From Paraburkholderia megapolitana (lineage in GTDB: Bacteria; Pseudomonadota; Gammaproteobacteria; Burkholderiales; Burkholderiaceae), in contig NZ_CP041743.1 in assembly GCF_007556815.1 (NCBI RefSeq), positions 310,001-374,000 of the forward strand: a stretch of DNA of 64,000 nucleotides, written 5' to 3'. Of the stretch, positions 27,840 through 38,300 are shown piece by piece. The notes beneath the pieces are model-generated. The model saw only the letters and a list, made by a program, of their open reading frames with translations, had not been told where the DNA came from and searched no databases. The position numbers were made by a program, and so were the translations under genes. Numbering within the stretch: position 1 is the stretch's first letter; each line of letters opens with the position of its first letter.

Positions 27840-30460
27840 ATGACCTCTAAAGACAGACGCAACTTCCTTCGCCTCGGTGCCGCCACGCTGGGTTCGGTTG
27901 CAGCGGGTTCGTTCTGGCCTCGACTGATCGAGAATGCTCTGGCAGTCCCGGCCAGCAATCCGACCGGAACGCCGGGTCTCGCCGACATCGAGCACGTTGT
28001 CATCTTCATGCAGGAGAACCGCTCGTTCGACCACTACTACGGCGCGATGAAAGGGGTGCGTGGCTATGGCGATCCACGCCCCACGTCGATTCCGAGCGGC
28101 AACTATGTGTGGTACCAGGCGGAAGGAACCAATCCGGGCTCGCTGTCGTTCTCGGCCCATGTCGATGTGTCGCTGTGGACGACCCCTTCGGGTTGGTATC
28201 AGACCAACCGCACCATACAGTCCAGCGAATACGTGTTGCCGTTCGCGTTGAACAAGACGGGCAATGTCGCCTTCCAGTATATGAACGACCTGAATCACAG
28301 CTGGAAGCAATCGCAGGACACGTGGAAGAACTGGGACACATGGGTACCGACGAAAAGCCGGCAATCGATGGGCTTTCTGACCGCCAACGAGTTGCCCTTT
28401 TACTACCCGCTCGCCAATGCGTTCTCGATTTTCGACGACTACCATTGTTCGGTATTTTCCGCGACGGATCCGAACCGGTTTTATCTGTGGTCGGGCACGT
28501 GTCCGCCGCCGATGAACTTTCCGGACAGCTACAACGTCGAGAGCGGTGGCTATTTCGCCGACATCGCCGACGACAACAACAGCAAGATCACGCCCGCCAT
28601 GTATGGACAAAGCCCCGCCGCGCGAGCGACCGCGGTGGCGGCAGGTGTGGCGGACTGGCAAACCTATGCCGAAACATTGTCGGACAGCGGCATCACGTGG
28701 AAGCTCTATCAGGAAGACGAGAACTTCGGCGACAACTATCTCCAGTACTTCAAGAACTTCCGCATCGATAACACCGGGACGACTATCGACAAGTCGAAAG
28801 ATCCCTATTTCCAGACACTTTATCAACGCGGGCGCGTTTTCGCGGCATCGACGGCTAACGTTGGAGATGCTTTAGTCGCAGAGTTTGCACGCGACGTCGC
28901 GGCGGGTATGGAGCCCGACAACCCCGCTCCAGGCACGATCAAGCCAGGTCTGCCGCGCGTTTCGTGGATCGTGGCGCCGACGAAATTCTCGGAGCATCCA
29001 AGCGCGTCACCAGGCGATGGCGAGTCGTTCACGGCGCGGCTGCTGAACATCCTCGTCAACGAGAACCCGGACGTTTTCTCGAAGACCGTGTTCATGTTGA
29101 TGTACGACGAGAACGACGGTTACTTCGATCACGTCCCTCCCCCCGTTCCGCCGATCAGCGCGCACTACGGACAGATGACGCTGGCCGATGCGGGCGCCGC
29201 CGAAAACATGTCTTCAGTTCCGGTCGGCCTTGGACCGCGTGTGCCGATGCTGATCGTCTCGCCATGGACGAAGGGCGGCAAGGTCAGCTCGCAAACTTCC
29301 GATCACAGCTCCGTGCTGCGCTTTCTCGAACAATGGCTGACGGCGAAGGGCCTGGCGTCCGCGGATGCGAGCAAGTGCGCGTTGATCTCGGACTGGCGCC
29401 GCGCTGTGTGCGGCGATCTGACCGAGGCGTTCGACTTCAGTCAACCGGCCGCGACGGGCACGCTCAATACCACGACGACGTTCAAGAACGGCACCGTGAG
29501 CGCCGCCGTGCCGGTGCCGCAGACCTTTCCCGCACTGCCTGGACCGCCGACACAAACCGCATGCCGGCTCGGCTACGAGTTCTTCGTCCACGCGCAGGTG
29601 GCAAGCGGACAGTTCTCGTTGACGTTCGCCAATACCGGATCAGTCGGCGCCGCGTTCATCGCGTACTGGATGCCGATGGCGGATGCGCAAACCACGTATC
29701 ACTACACGATCGAAGCCGGCAAGTCGCTCAATGCCACACCGGTGTCGATCGGCAGCGATGGTGTGTACGACTGGGCCGTGCATGGTCCGAACGGTTTTCT
29801 GCGTGAGTTCCGCGGCAACGTGAACAACGTGAGACAACTTGCGCAGGCGCCCGAGGTCGCGGTCTGTTACGACGTCGCTGGAGCCAATCTGCAGATCACA
29901 CTCGATAACCGCAACAGCACCGTGGCCTGCGTCTTCCAGTTGACGGACAACGCCTATTACCAGAACAAGCCAGTCGCGATAACGGTCGCTGCAGGGGCTG
30001 AACAATCGGTGACGTGGCTCGGTTCGTCGGACACGCTCAATGGCAGCACGATCTCTTCGGGCTGGTATGACGTCAGCATTCGTGTAGCCGGCGACACTGC
30101 GTGGTTGAGGCGCGTGGCTGGAGGCGTGCAGGCGCAATCGGGTGCGCTCAGGACCGATCCTGCTAACGGCAATCCGGCATTGTTCAAACCATCGTTTGCG
30201 TTGCAGCCTGTCGCAGCCGGCACGCTCCGGGTGGACTACGTGACGCCGCCGTGGAATCACCGGCCGTTGAACTGGTTCGGTGTGTTCAAGGCAACGGATA
30301 TGCCGGGTGCAGGCAACGAACTGCTGCGTACGAACGCTCCACGCGGTGTGGGTTCGGCCGTGCTGTTGACCGCAGGTCTACCCCCGGGCAGTACAACGTG
30401 TTCTATTTCTTCGACAACGTGTATACGGTGCTCGCGGGTCCGACTGCGTTCTCGGTTTAG
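27840..30460 (+). CDS. phospholipase C family (copy 2), frameshifted near the C-terminus
   Basis: Paralogue of the preceding gene with a Tat signal (RRNFLRLGAATLGS) and the motifs IFMQENRSFDHYYGAMKGV, TDPNRFYLWSG, YDENDGYFDHVPPPVPP and VPMLIVSPWTKGG, then DUF756-type domains. It is longer, with an extra C-terminal beta-sandwich-like domain (PLNWFGVFKA) reminiscent of SKICH-type folds. After LPPG, at 30381-30390 (CCCCCGGGCA), the frame must shift to read QYNVFYFFDNVYTVLAG and stop at 30460. The uncorrected frame runs to 30719 through the next gene. One base appears lost. The catalytic region is intact, so this is a real indel, a sequencing error or a recent lesion. Confidence 0.8.
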
Positions 30461-30492
30461 CGTCGTCAGGTTGTCGTCTCGAAGAGAGTGTC

Positions 30493-31308
30493 ATGGTCAA
30501 GCATCTGCATCTGATCTCAGGCTTGCCGCGTTCGGGCTCGACGCTGTTATGCGCGCTGCTGCGACAGAACCCTCGCTATACGGCGGCCATGACGAGCCCG
30601 GTGGCCATGCTGTGCGGCGCGATGCATCAAAAGATGTGCGACCCCGAGTTCGGTGCCTTCTTCGACGCCGAAAAACGCGCCCGCATGCTGCGCGGCGTGT
30701 TCGACAGCTACTACGCTGACAGTCCGTCCGACCAGGTTGTATTCGACACCAATCGCACCTGGACCGGTCGCTTGCCGTTGCTCGGCGAGCTGTATCCGCA
30801 GTCGCGTGTGATCTGCTGCGTGCGCGACGTAGCCTGGATTATCGACAGCATCGAGCAGATGCTGGCGAAAAATCCGCTGCAGCTATCGCGGATATTCCGG
30901 CTTCAACCTGGCGCCTCGGTCTATGCGCGCTCGGACGTGCTGATGAATCCCGATAACGGTCTGATCGGTCTTGCCTGGAGCAATCTGCGCGAGGCGTGGT
31001 TCGGTAACGATGCGAAGCGGCTGATCGTCGTGCCGTATGAACATCTGTCGCGCGAACCCGGTAGAACCATGCAACGCCTCTATGAAGCACTCGGCGAGCC
31101 GGACTTCACGCACGATTTCGATAACGTCGTCTACGACGAACCCGATTACGACGCCCTACTCGGCATGCCTGGCATGCACAAAGTCCGGCAGAAGGTCGCG
31201 CATCACGACCGGGCGCCTTGCATCCCGCCCGATCTGTACACGAAAGTGTCGGGCGCGAACTTCTGGCTCAAGCGGGAGATGAATCCGCGCGGTGTGGTGA
31301 TTGTCTAG
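30493..31308 (+). CDS. sulfotransferase family protein
   Basis: 271 residues. The PAPS 5'-phosphosulfate loop is at the N-terminus (GLPRSGSTLLCALL), and the 3'-phosphate site follows in the centre (RVICCVRDVAWIIDSIE). This marks a cytosolic sulfotransferase-fold enzyme that transfers sulfate from PAPS to an alcohol or amine acceptor. The acceptor is unknown. It follows the phospholipase genes by about 30 bp (from the corrected stop) and may be co-transcribed. In the uncorrected frame the upstream gene overlaps it by 227 bp. Confidence 0.8.
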   Translation: MVKHLHLISGLPRSGSTLLCALLRQNPRYTAAMTSPVAMLCGAMHQKMCDPEFGAFFDAEKRARMLRGVFDSYYADSPSDQVVFDTNRTWTGRLPLLGELYPQSRVICCVRDVAWIIDSIEQMLAKNPLQLSRIFRLQPGASVYARSDVLMNPDNGLIGLAWSNLREAWFGNDAKRLIVVPYEHLSREPGRTMQRLYEALGEPDFTHDFDNVVYDEPDYDALLGMPGMHKVRQKVAHHDRAPCIPPDLYTKVSGANFWLKREMNPRGVVIV

Positions 31309-31942
31309 CTCCGGCAAAATTACCAGGGCATATCATTTCGGCACGGATTTAACAAATTCACCTGCTTTCCTGATATCCATTTCAGCGATTTCGCATTAAT
31401 TACAAAATGCTTTCCATTTAATGCACATCAAACTTCAACAAATTACAAATTACATCAAAAAAAGTTTGACAGTAAGTTTCTCGCCTTATATCTTTTAATC
31501 ACTCAAATTTCATCGGTCATCCGTTTATTAATCGCCGCACTTGCTGGCGAGGCTTGCACACAGAACAATGCATTAAGAATCGCCATCGGATAGACGGTAT
31601 TCGGGAAAGCTTTTCGCATTGGCTTGCGCGTTGATTTGCGCATTGACCTGATTACCCATCAAGCCCGTCATTGTGCATATGCAAATCTGAATTTGATAAA
31701 CGAAAATTAATCGATATAAGCATAAGTGAATTGCTTTTCACTACCCTGATAATCAGAGGATTTATCTCTTAACTCGCAATCGATATTCAACAGGAGAGAA
31801 CGCCTATGTCGAGTTGAGGCGCCGGGTATTTGTCGTTGCTATTCCTGAGATTGAGTACTTCCCATGCCTTTTATGCGCGTTACGTCATCGTAGCCGTGGA
31901 TCGGCACGTCGATTCTTCGTCAACCATCGTGGAGTTGAAACA
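31309..31942 (+). promoter_or_regulatory. AT-rich 634-bp leader of the sedolisin gene
   Basis: Clearly lower G+C than its surroundings, with no convincing gene. It carries a consensus-like promoter at 31466-31494 (listed separately) and a small hairpin around 31726-31743 (AGTGAA/TTCACT). The in-frame extension upstream of 31943 (from 31814) lacks signal-peptide character and is not adopted. Confidence 0.5.
31466..31494 (+). promoter_or_regulatory. candidate sigma-70 promoter
   Basis: A perfect -35 TTGACA (31466-31471), 17-base spacer, and -10 TATCTT (31489-31494), in AT-rich DNA about 450 bp upstream of the S53 peptidase start. The long distance implies a long 5' leader, or that another promoter is used. 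Confidence 0.45.
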
Positions 31943-33895
31943 ATGAAGAAAGCTGTGCGTATCAATAGTGCATTTTCCGGAAATTTCGCCAAAGCGCTGC
32001 TGCCGCTCGCCATTGCCGCAACCCTCGTGCCGATGTCCGCGCACGCAGCGGATAGCTGGGTGGCGACCCGCACCGGTGCTTTCCTGTTGCCCGCGGCACA
32101 TCCCGCCGGCGCGGTAGCGCAATCGGAAGCCCGCACCACATCTGCGGCCACCGGTTATGCACTCGGCGATGCAGCGAACGAACTCACCAATACTCTGGTG
32201 ACGCCGCTCGAAATCAGCCAACCCCTGCACGTTACGGTCGTCCTGAAGGGCCGCAATGACAGCCAGCTCGATACGTTCCTGCGCGAGGTCAACCAGCCCG
32301 GTAGCCCGAATTACCGGCAGTATCTGACGCCGGAGCAGTTCAAGGCCCGCTACGCGCCGACTGACGCTCAGGTCCAGGCAGTCGTCGAACATCTGAAGGC
32401 AAGCGGTTTCACGAACATCTCGGTGTCCGAGAATAACAAGCTGATTTCTGCGGACGGCAACGCCAATAACGCACAGAGCGGCTTTCACACGAATCTGAAG
32501 CGCTTTAACTACCGCGGCAAACAGGTTTTCGCCAACGACTCGGCGGCACTGGTTCCGTCCTCGTTGAGTTCAAGCGTGGAGTCGGTGCTCGGCTTGCAGA
32601 ACGCAGGCGTGCCGCATCGGTTGATTCGCCGTTTTGTGCCGGCTAATGCTGCGCTTGCGAGCGCAAATGCTGAGGTGAATACCGAGGCCAAAGCGGCTGC
32701 GGGCAGTCAGGTCGCGCACCAGCCGACCGACTTCGCCAAGATTTACGATGCGGCCGGTCTGCCGGCTGCGACCAACACCACGGTGGGCATCATCACCTGG
32801 GGCGATCTGACCCAGACGATCGCCGATCTGAAAACCTTCACGACGAGCGCGAAGCTGGCGACCGTCAACACCAAGGTGGTCGCAGGTGGCAAAGGCACGC
32901 TGGCTGATGACGGCGACCCGAGCGAATGGGATCTGGACAGCCAGGACATCATCGGGACATCCGGCGGCGTCAAGCAACTGATCTTCTATTCGGCGATCAA
33001 CGGCGACAGCCAGGATAGCGGCCTGACCGATGCAACGTTGACGGACGCTTACAACAAGGCGGTGACCGACAATCTGGCCAAGGTTATCAACGTCTCGCTC
33101 GGGCTCGATGAAGCGTCGGCGAATTCGGACGGCTCGCTCGCCGCCGACGACGCGGTCTTCAAGCAGGCTGTTGCACAAGGTCAGATCTTCTCGGTGTCGT
33201 CGGGAGATGCGGGTGTGTATCAGTGGTCGACTTCGCCGCAGGGCGCGCCCGGCTACATCGGCACCAGCAGCGATGGCAGCACGGTGAAAACAACCATCAA
33301 TCTGTCGAAGTACAGCGTGTCGTCGCCGGCCAGTTCGCCGTATGTGGTTGCAGTCGGCGGCACGACGCTGTCGACCACGAACAAGACCACGTGGGCTGGC
33401 GAAACCGTGTGGAACGAAGGCTGGGCATTTGCCGATACCGACCAGTTCGGCGACCCGGTGGACGACTCCGTGCGGATCTGGGCGACAGGCGGCGGTGTGA
33501 GCCAGTATGAAACGGCGCCGACGTGGCAAACCACCGCATTGGGCAAGACGGTCACCAAGCGCGTAGTGCCGGACGTCGCGTTCGATGCTGCTTCCGGGAC
33601 GGGTGCCTTGATTGTCATCAACGGTCAGGCGGGACAACAGGTTGGCGGCACGAGCCTGGCGTCGCCGATTTTCGTCGGGGGATGGGCGCGGGTCGAATCG
33701 GCTCACCAGAACAGCCTGGGCTTGCCTACGTCGGGTTTCTATCAGACCTTCGTGAAGGACGCGTCGAACACTCATGACGTGACTTCGGGTAACAACGGTT
33801 ACGGTGGCAAGGGTTATGCCGCGAAGGCTGGTTGGGATGACGACACGGGCTTCGGCAGCCTGGACTTTACGAAGCTGAGCGCGACGTACAAGTGA
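31943..33895 (+). CDS. sedolisin / kumamolisin family secreted serine protease (S53)
   Basis: 650 residues from ATG 31943, with GGAG upstream. Signal peptide (residues 1-35) ending SAHA. The pro-kumamolisin activation domain spans about 85-230 (SPNYRQYLTPEQFKARYAP). The S53 catalytic domain is about 245-650, with the Glu/Asp pair E328 and D332 in SEWDLDSQDI, oxyanion Asp D422 in SVSSGDAG and nucleophile S571 in GGTSLASPIF. The C-terminal calcium site is DDDTGFGSLD. It should be an acid-active extracellular protease. It stands alone and ends at an intrinsic terminator. Confidence 0.92.
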   Translation: MKKAVRINSAFSGNFAKALLPLAIAATLVPMSAHAADSWVATRTGAFLLPAAHPAGAVAQSEARTTSAATGYALGDAANELTNTLVTPLEISQPLHVTVVLKGRNDSQLDTFLREVNQPGSPNYRQYLTPEQFKARYAPTDAQVQAVVEHLKASGFTNISVSENNKLISADGNANNAQSGFHTNLKRFNYRGKQVFANDSAALVPSSLSSSVESVLGLQNAGVPHRLIRRFVPANAALASANAEVNTEAKAAAGSQVAHQPTDFAKIYDAAGLPAATNTTVGIITWGDLTQTIADLKTFTTSAKLATVNTKVVAGGKGTLADDGDPSEWDLDSQDIIGTSGGVKQLIFYSAINGDSQDSGLTDATLTDAYNKAVTDNLAKVINVSLGLDEASANSDGSLAADDAVFKQAVAQGQIFSVSSGDAGVYQWSTSPQGAPGYIGTSSDGSTVKTTINLSKYSVSSPASSPYVVAVGGTTLSTTNKTTWAGETVWNEGWAFADTDQFGDPVDDSVRIWATGGGVSQYETAPTWQTTALGKTVTKRVVPDVAFDAASGTGALIVINGQAGQQVGGTSLASPIFVGGWARVESAHQNSLGLPTSGFYQTFVKDASNTHDVTSGNNGYGGKGYAAKAGWDDDTGFGSLDFTKLSATYK

Positions 33896-33946
33896 TGACT
33901 CGGCTGCGCTGTCTGTCCTGCTGGTGTGGGGCGGGTAGTTGAAATG

Positions 33947-33973
33947 AACACCCCTTTTCGAAGGGGTGTTTTT
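33947..33973 (+). terminator. intrinsic terminator of the S53 peptidase gene
   Basis: A perfect 10-bp stem AACACCCCTT/AAGGGGTGTT with a TTCG tetraloop, ending in a run of five T, 51 bp after the stop. It could also serve the convergent FkbM gene. Confidence 0.92.
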
Positions 33974-34001
33974 ACATGCGGGTCCTGCTTACAACGACGC
34001 G

Positions 34002-34874
34002 TTAATCCTCGCGCAGCGGATGATGCCCGGCGTCAGTAACTTCCGTGCATCCCTGTACGACGATATCCGACTCACGAGGCAGTGCGAGCATATTGAAGGA
34101 AGACAGATTGCGATAGACGTTCTCGTCCTCGCCAAGGAAATTCTTCGGATTGAATAGCGGGGATACGTGCCACCACAACCGGTATTCTTGCGCCCATAGC
34201 CATTCGATCAGTGCTTGCGATTTCTCTACGCGATCGTTTTCGAGGTACAGCGCCGGTCGGGATCGCTTCAATATCTGACATGCACCCTGCAGCGCTGCCA
34301 GTTCAAAGCCTTCGACGTCGAGCTTGATCAGGGAAACGTCCCTGTCGCCGAGCACGTCATCAAGCCGGACGCACGGAACTGCCATGAGATCGGGCGATGT
34401 TGCTTCGGACTGCATCGACACACCGCCGAAGTTGCCTGGCTGCGTGTAAGTCTGGCTCGGAAACCAGACTGTTCCGGCTTCGAGGCCACATGCGACCGGC
34501 CACGCACGCACATTGCCGATACTGTTCAATGCCAGGTTGGCGCACAGATTCTGGAAGACAAACGGCTGAGGTTCAAATGCAATCACCTCGGCGCCAGCAG
34601 CCGCAGCGAGTTTTGCCAGCGGCACCGTGTGCGATCCGATGTTCGCGCCGACTTCGACAACGACACCCGCATCTCTGACCATCTGCGACAGAAATTGAGT
34701 CTCGATCTCACCATATTCGCCGTAGCGGATCAGCGCCTGACCGATGTAAATGTCGTTGCGGTTAGCCAGCATGAACCCGTGGCGCGATCGCACGAGTGCA
34801 TAGGGCGGTGCGGTGTTGATCACGAGGTTCGGTTCGCGAGCGGGGGCAATTGGACTTGTCGGCGGATTGTTCAT
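34002..34874 (-). CDS. FkbM family methyltransferase (copy 1)
   Basis: 290 residues. SAM-dependent methyltransferase fold: motif I VVVEVGANIGSHTVPLA, acidic loop VIAFEPQPFVFQNLCANL and the FkbM-type IKLDVEGFELAALQGA. FkbM proteins commonly O-methylate sugars or polyketides. The gene lies 72 bp after an H-NS-like gene and both follow the trimeric autotransporter gene on the same strand, so a role in modifying surface glycans or the adhesin is possible but unproven. Confidence 0.82.
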   Translation of the reverse strand: MNNPPTSPIAPAREPNLVINTAPPYALVRSRHGFMLANRNDIYIGQALIRYGEYGEIETQFLSQMVRDAGVVVEVGANIGSHTVPLAKLAAAAGAEVIAFEPQPFVFQNLCANLALNSIGNVRAWPVACGLEAGTVWFPSQTYTQPGNFGGVSMQSEATSPDLMAVPCVRLDDVLGDRDVSLIKLDVEGFELAALQGACQILKRSRPALYLENDRVEKSQALIEWLWAQEYRLWWHVSPLFNPKNFLGEDENVYRNLSSFNMLALPRESDIVVQGCTEVTDAGHHPLRED

Positions 34875-34946
34875 TGGTGCGCGGACCGTGGCTGCAAATT
34901 TAATCGGTTCATCGTCGTTTTACCTGCTGCGTGGCGCGAACGCCGT

Positions 34947-35255
34947 TCATTCCGGTTTTTGCGCATCCGGGAGCAGGAACTGACTCCTGTCTTCCCCGCT
35001 GATCCAGAGCGGAGCGCGCCCGCGACCAGACCAGGTCGCACCCGTCGCTGGGTTCCAGTATTTCGGGGCCACGCGGGTTCCTGTACGTCGTGCGCGTCGC
35101 GGGGCATCGGTTTTGTTGTCGATGGTGATGCCGTACTCCGCCAGCAACGCCACGACACGTTCAGCAATTAACCTTGCCTCCTGTTCTCTTGCCAGATCTA
35201 TTTCAAACTCGATCTTTTTCAATTCGAGCTTCAATTCAACCAGTTTTTCCATCAT
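34947..35255 (-). CDS. H-NS family nucleoid protein
   Basis: 102 residues. The N-terminal half is a helical oligomerisation segment (ELKLELKKIEFEIDLAREQE). The C-terminal half has the H-NS DNA-binding signature PKYWNPATGATWSGRGRAP. H-NS proteins silence AT-rich, often acquired DNA. This copy lies directly downstream of the adhesin gene, which suggests local control of the adhesin or surrounding AT-rich regions. It is one of probably several paralogues in the genome. Confidence 0.88.
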   Translation of the reverse strand: MMEKLVELKLELKKIEFEIDLAREQEARLIAERVVALLAEYGITIDNKTDAPRRARRTGTRVAPKYWNPATGATWSGRGRAPLWISGEDRSQFLLPDAQKPE

Positions 35256-35277
35256 CCGCTCCGGCTATTTCGATACG

Positions 35278-35309
35278 TGCGTACATGACTCACCTAGCTC
35301 ATGTACGCA
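35278..35309. other. 11-bp inverted repeat after the adhesin stop
   Basis: Perfect arms TGCGTACATGA/TCATGTACGCA with a 10-base loop, located between the adhesin stop (35317) and the H-NS start (35255). There is no U-tract. It could be a rho-assisted terminator or an H-NS leader stem. Confidence 0.45.
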
Positions 35310-35316
35310 GTGCCAT

Positions 35317-38300
35317 TTACCACTGATAGGAAGCGCCTGCTCCGTACACGCTTCCTGCTGCGCCCGAACTCACGCCACCTCTCACGTTAATGTTGCCCGT
35401 GACGCGAGCAGTAAATCCGATGGCAAGCGCAGCGTAGCCCTGGTAGACACCGGTCCCGACTCCCACAGACACCGTCTTTCCTGGGTCTACTCCTGGGATC
35501 ATCGCCAGCGCAGTCGCGGCGGCGACACCCGAATACGCTTTACGCGCGACGCCATTCACGTGGTCCTGCACGGCGTTCAATTGCCCCATGTTGACGGCAT
35601 CGGTTCGATTGACGCCAGGCGCAACGTTCGCGACCCGTCGCTCGTTGCCTGGGGCCCCCACCGAGACGGTATTGGCTTGATCGGCAACCGAGCCACTTCC
35701 CAACGCGACAGCGTTTGGTGCTGTCACCGACGAGTTTGTGCCGATCGCGGTTCCATCGTTAGCCGATACGGACGAATTCTGACCAATCGCCGTGCTGTTA
35801 GCCCCGGTTGCCTTTGCGCTTTCACCGAGCGCCGTGCTATTGGGCGCCGAGGCAACGGAGTTCTGCCCGAGCGTGCTGCTGTTCGCTCCTGTCGAATTGC
35901 CGAGCTTCTCGTTGTTACTGGAAAGATTCTTCGACAGCGCAGCGACATCGTTACTGGTGTTGCTCAGGGCGGTCGTCAACGAGTCGAGTCCCGCCGATGT
36001 CGAGGTGGACAGGGAAGCGACTTCGCTGTTGGTGGCGTCCAGGCCCGTCGACAGCGACGCTACGTTGCTGTTGGTCGTCGACAGTTCTGTTGTTAGCGAA
36101 TCGACATCGCTTTTTACGTTACTGATACCTGTGGATGCCGAGGTAGACAGCGATGCCATGTTGCTGTTCGTGCTGTCCAGGCTGGTCGACAGTGAGCTGA
36201 GGCCCGTCGACGCCGAGGTGGAAAGTGCGGCGACATTGCTGTTGGCTGTGTCCAGACCTGTCGACAGCGATGCCACGTTGTTGTTGGTCGTGTTCAAACC
36301 CGTCGACAGTGAACCGAGTCCGGTCGAGGTCGTGGTGGACAACGATGCGACATTGTTGTTGGTGGTATCCAGACCTGTCGACAGCGATGCGACGTTGTTG
36401 TTGGTTGTGTCCAGACCCGTCGACAGTGAGCTGAGGCCGGTCGACGTCGTTGTCGACAGCGAAGCCACGTTGCTGTTGGTCGTGTCCAGTCCAGTCGATA
36501 GCGAGCTGAGGCCAGTCGATGTCGTCGTCGACAGCGAAGCAACATTGCTGTTGGTCGTGTCCAGTCCGGTCGACAGCGAGCTGAGGCCAGTCGAGGTCGT
36601 CGTCGACAGCGAAGCCACATTGCTGTTGGTCGTGTCCAGACCCGTCGACAGCGAGCTGAGGCCAGTCGAGGTCGTTGTCGACAGCGAAGCCACATTGCTG
36701 TTGGTCGTGTCCAGACCCGTCGACAGCGAGCTGAGGCCGGTCGACGTCGTCGTCGACAACGAAGCGACATTGCTGTTAGTCGTGTCCAGACCCGTCGACA
36801 GCGAGCTGAGGCCGGTCGACGTCGTCGTCGACAGCGAAGCCACGTTGCTGTTGGTCGTGTCCAGTCCAGTCGACAGCGAGCTGAGGCCAGTCGAGGTCGT
36901 TGTCGACAGCGAAGCCACATTGCTGTTAGTCGTGTCCAGACCCGTCGACAGCGAGCTGAGGCCGGTCGACGTCGTCGTCGACAGCGAAGCCACATTGCTG
37001 TTAGTCGTGTCCAGACCCGTCGACAGCGAGCTGAGGCCGGTCGACGTCGTCGTCGACAGCGAAGCCACGTTGCTGTTGGTCGTGTCCAGTCCAGTCGACA
37101 GCGAGCTGAGGCCGGTCGACGTCGTCGTCGACAGCGAAGCCACATTGCTGTTGGTCGTGTCCAGTCCAGTCGACAGCGAGCTGAGACCGGTCGACGTCGT
37201 CGTCGACAACGAAGCCACATTGCTGTTGGTCGTATCCAGACCCGTCGACAGCGAGTTGAGGCCAGTCGAGGTCGTCGTCGACAACGAAGCCACATTGCTG
37301 TTGGTCGTATCCAGACCCGTCGACAGTGAACTAAGGCCAGCCGACGTCGTCGTCGACAGCGATGTGACATTGCTGTTGGTCGTGTCCAGACCCGTCGATA
37401 GTGAGCTGAGGCCAGTCGAGGTCGTCGTCGACAGCGATGCAACATTGCTGTTGGTCGTATCCAGACCCGTCGACAGCGAGCTGAGGCCGGTCGACGTCGT
37501 CGTCGACAGCGATGCGACATTGCTGTTGGTCGTGTCCAGTCCAGTCGATAGCGAGTTGAGGCCAGTCGATGTCGTCGTCGACAGCGAAGCCACGTTGCTG
37601 TTGGTCGTGTCCAGACCCGTCGACAGTGAGCCGAGCCCTGCCAACGTCGAGGTGGACAGCGAGGCGACATTGCTATTGGTCTCCGACAGGCCGGTCGACA
37701 GCGAGTTGACACCGCTTTGCGCGGTGCTGATACCGGTGGAAGTCGAGGTAGATAGCGACGTCAATTGCTGATAGTTAACCGCATCAGTTGCATTGACACC
37801 ATCGGCCACATTGGTCAGGACCACGGGTGCCGTGGAACTGGTGCCACCCAACGTAACCTTGGTATGGTCCGCGTCGTCATACTGGACGGAGTTGGCTACA
37901 CCCGTCGACAGCGATGCGACATTGCTGTTGGTGGTGTCCAGGCTGGTCGATAGTGAGCTAAGCCCTGCTGTCGAGTTGGCAACGCCCGTCGACAGCGAGG
38001 CAAGATTGCTATTGGTCTCCGACAGGCCAGTCGACAGTGAGTTGACACCGCTTTGCGCGGTACTGATACCGGTGGAGGCCGAGGTCGACAGCGACGCGAC
38101 GTTACTGTTGGTCGTGTCCAGACCCGTCGACAGTGAGTTGAGGCCAGTCGAGGTCGTCGTCGACAACGAAGCCACATTGCTGTTGGTCGTATCCAGCCCC
38201 GTCGACAGTGAGCTAAGGCCGGTCGAGGTCGTCGTCGACAACGAAGCCACATTGCTGTTGGTCGTATCCAGCCCCGTCGACAGTGAGCTAAGGCCGGTCG

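Noticed and set aside
30461..30719. C-terminal tail of phospholipase copy 2 reading into the sulfotransferase gene
   Set aside because: It is out of frame with a well-supported gene, and the other frame continues the beta-sandwich domain.
31814..31942. Longer start of the sedolisin gene
   Set aside because: The added 43 residues are Arg/Cys-rich and would precede a perfect signal peptide starting at 31943.
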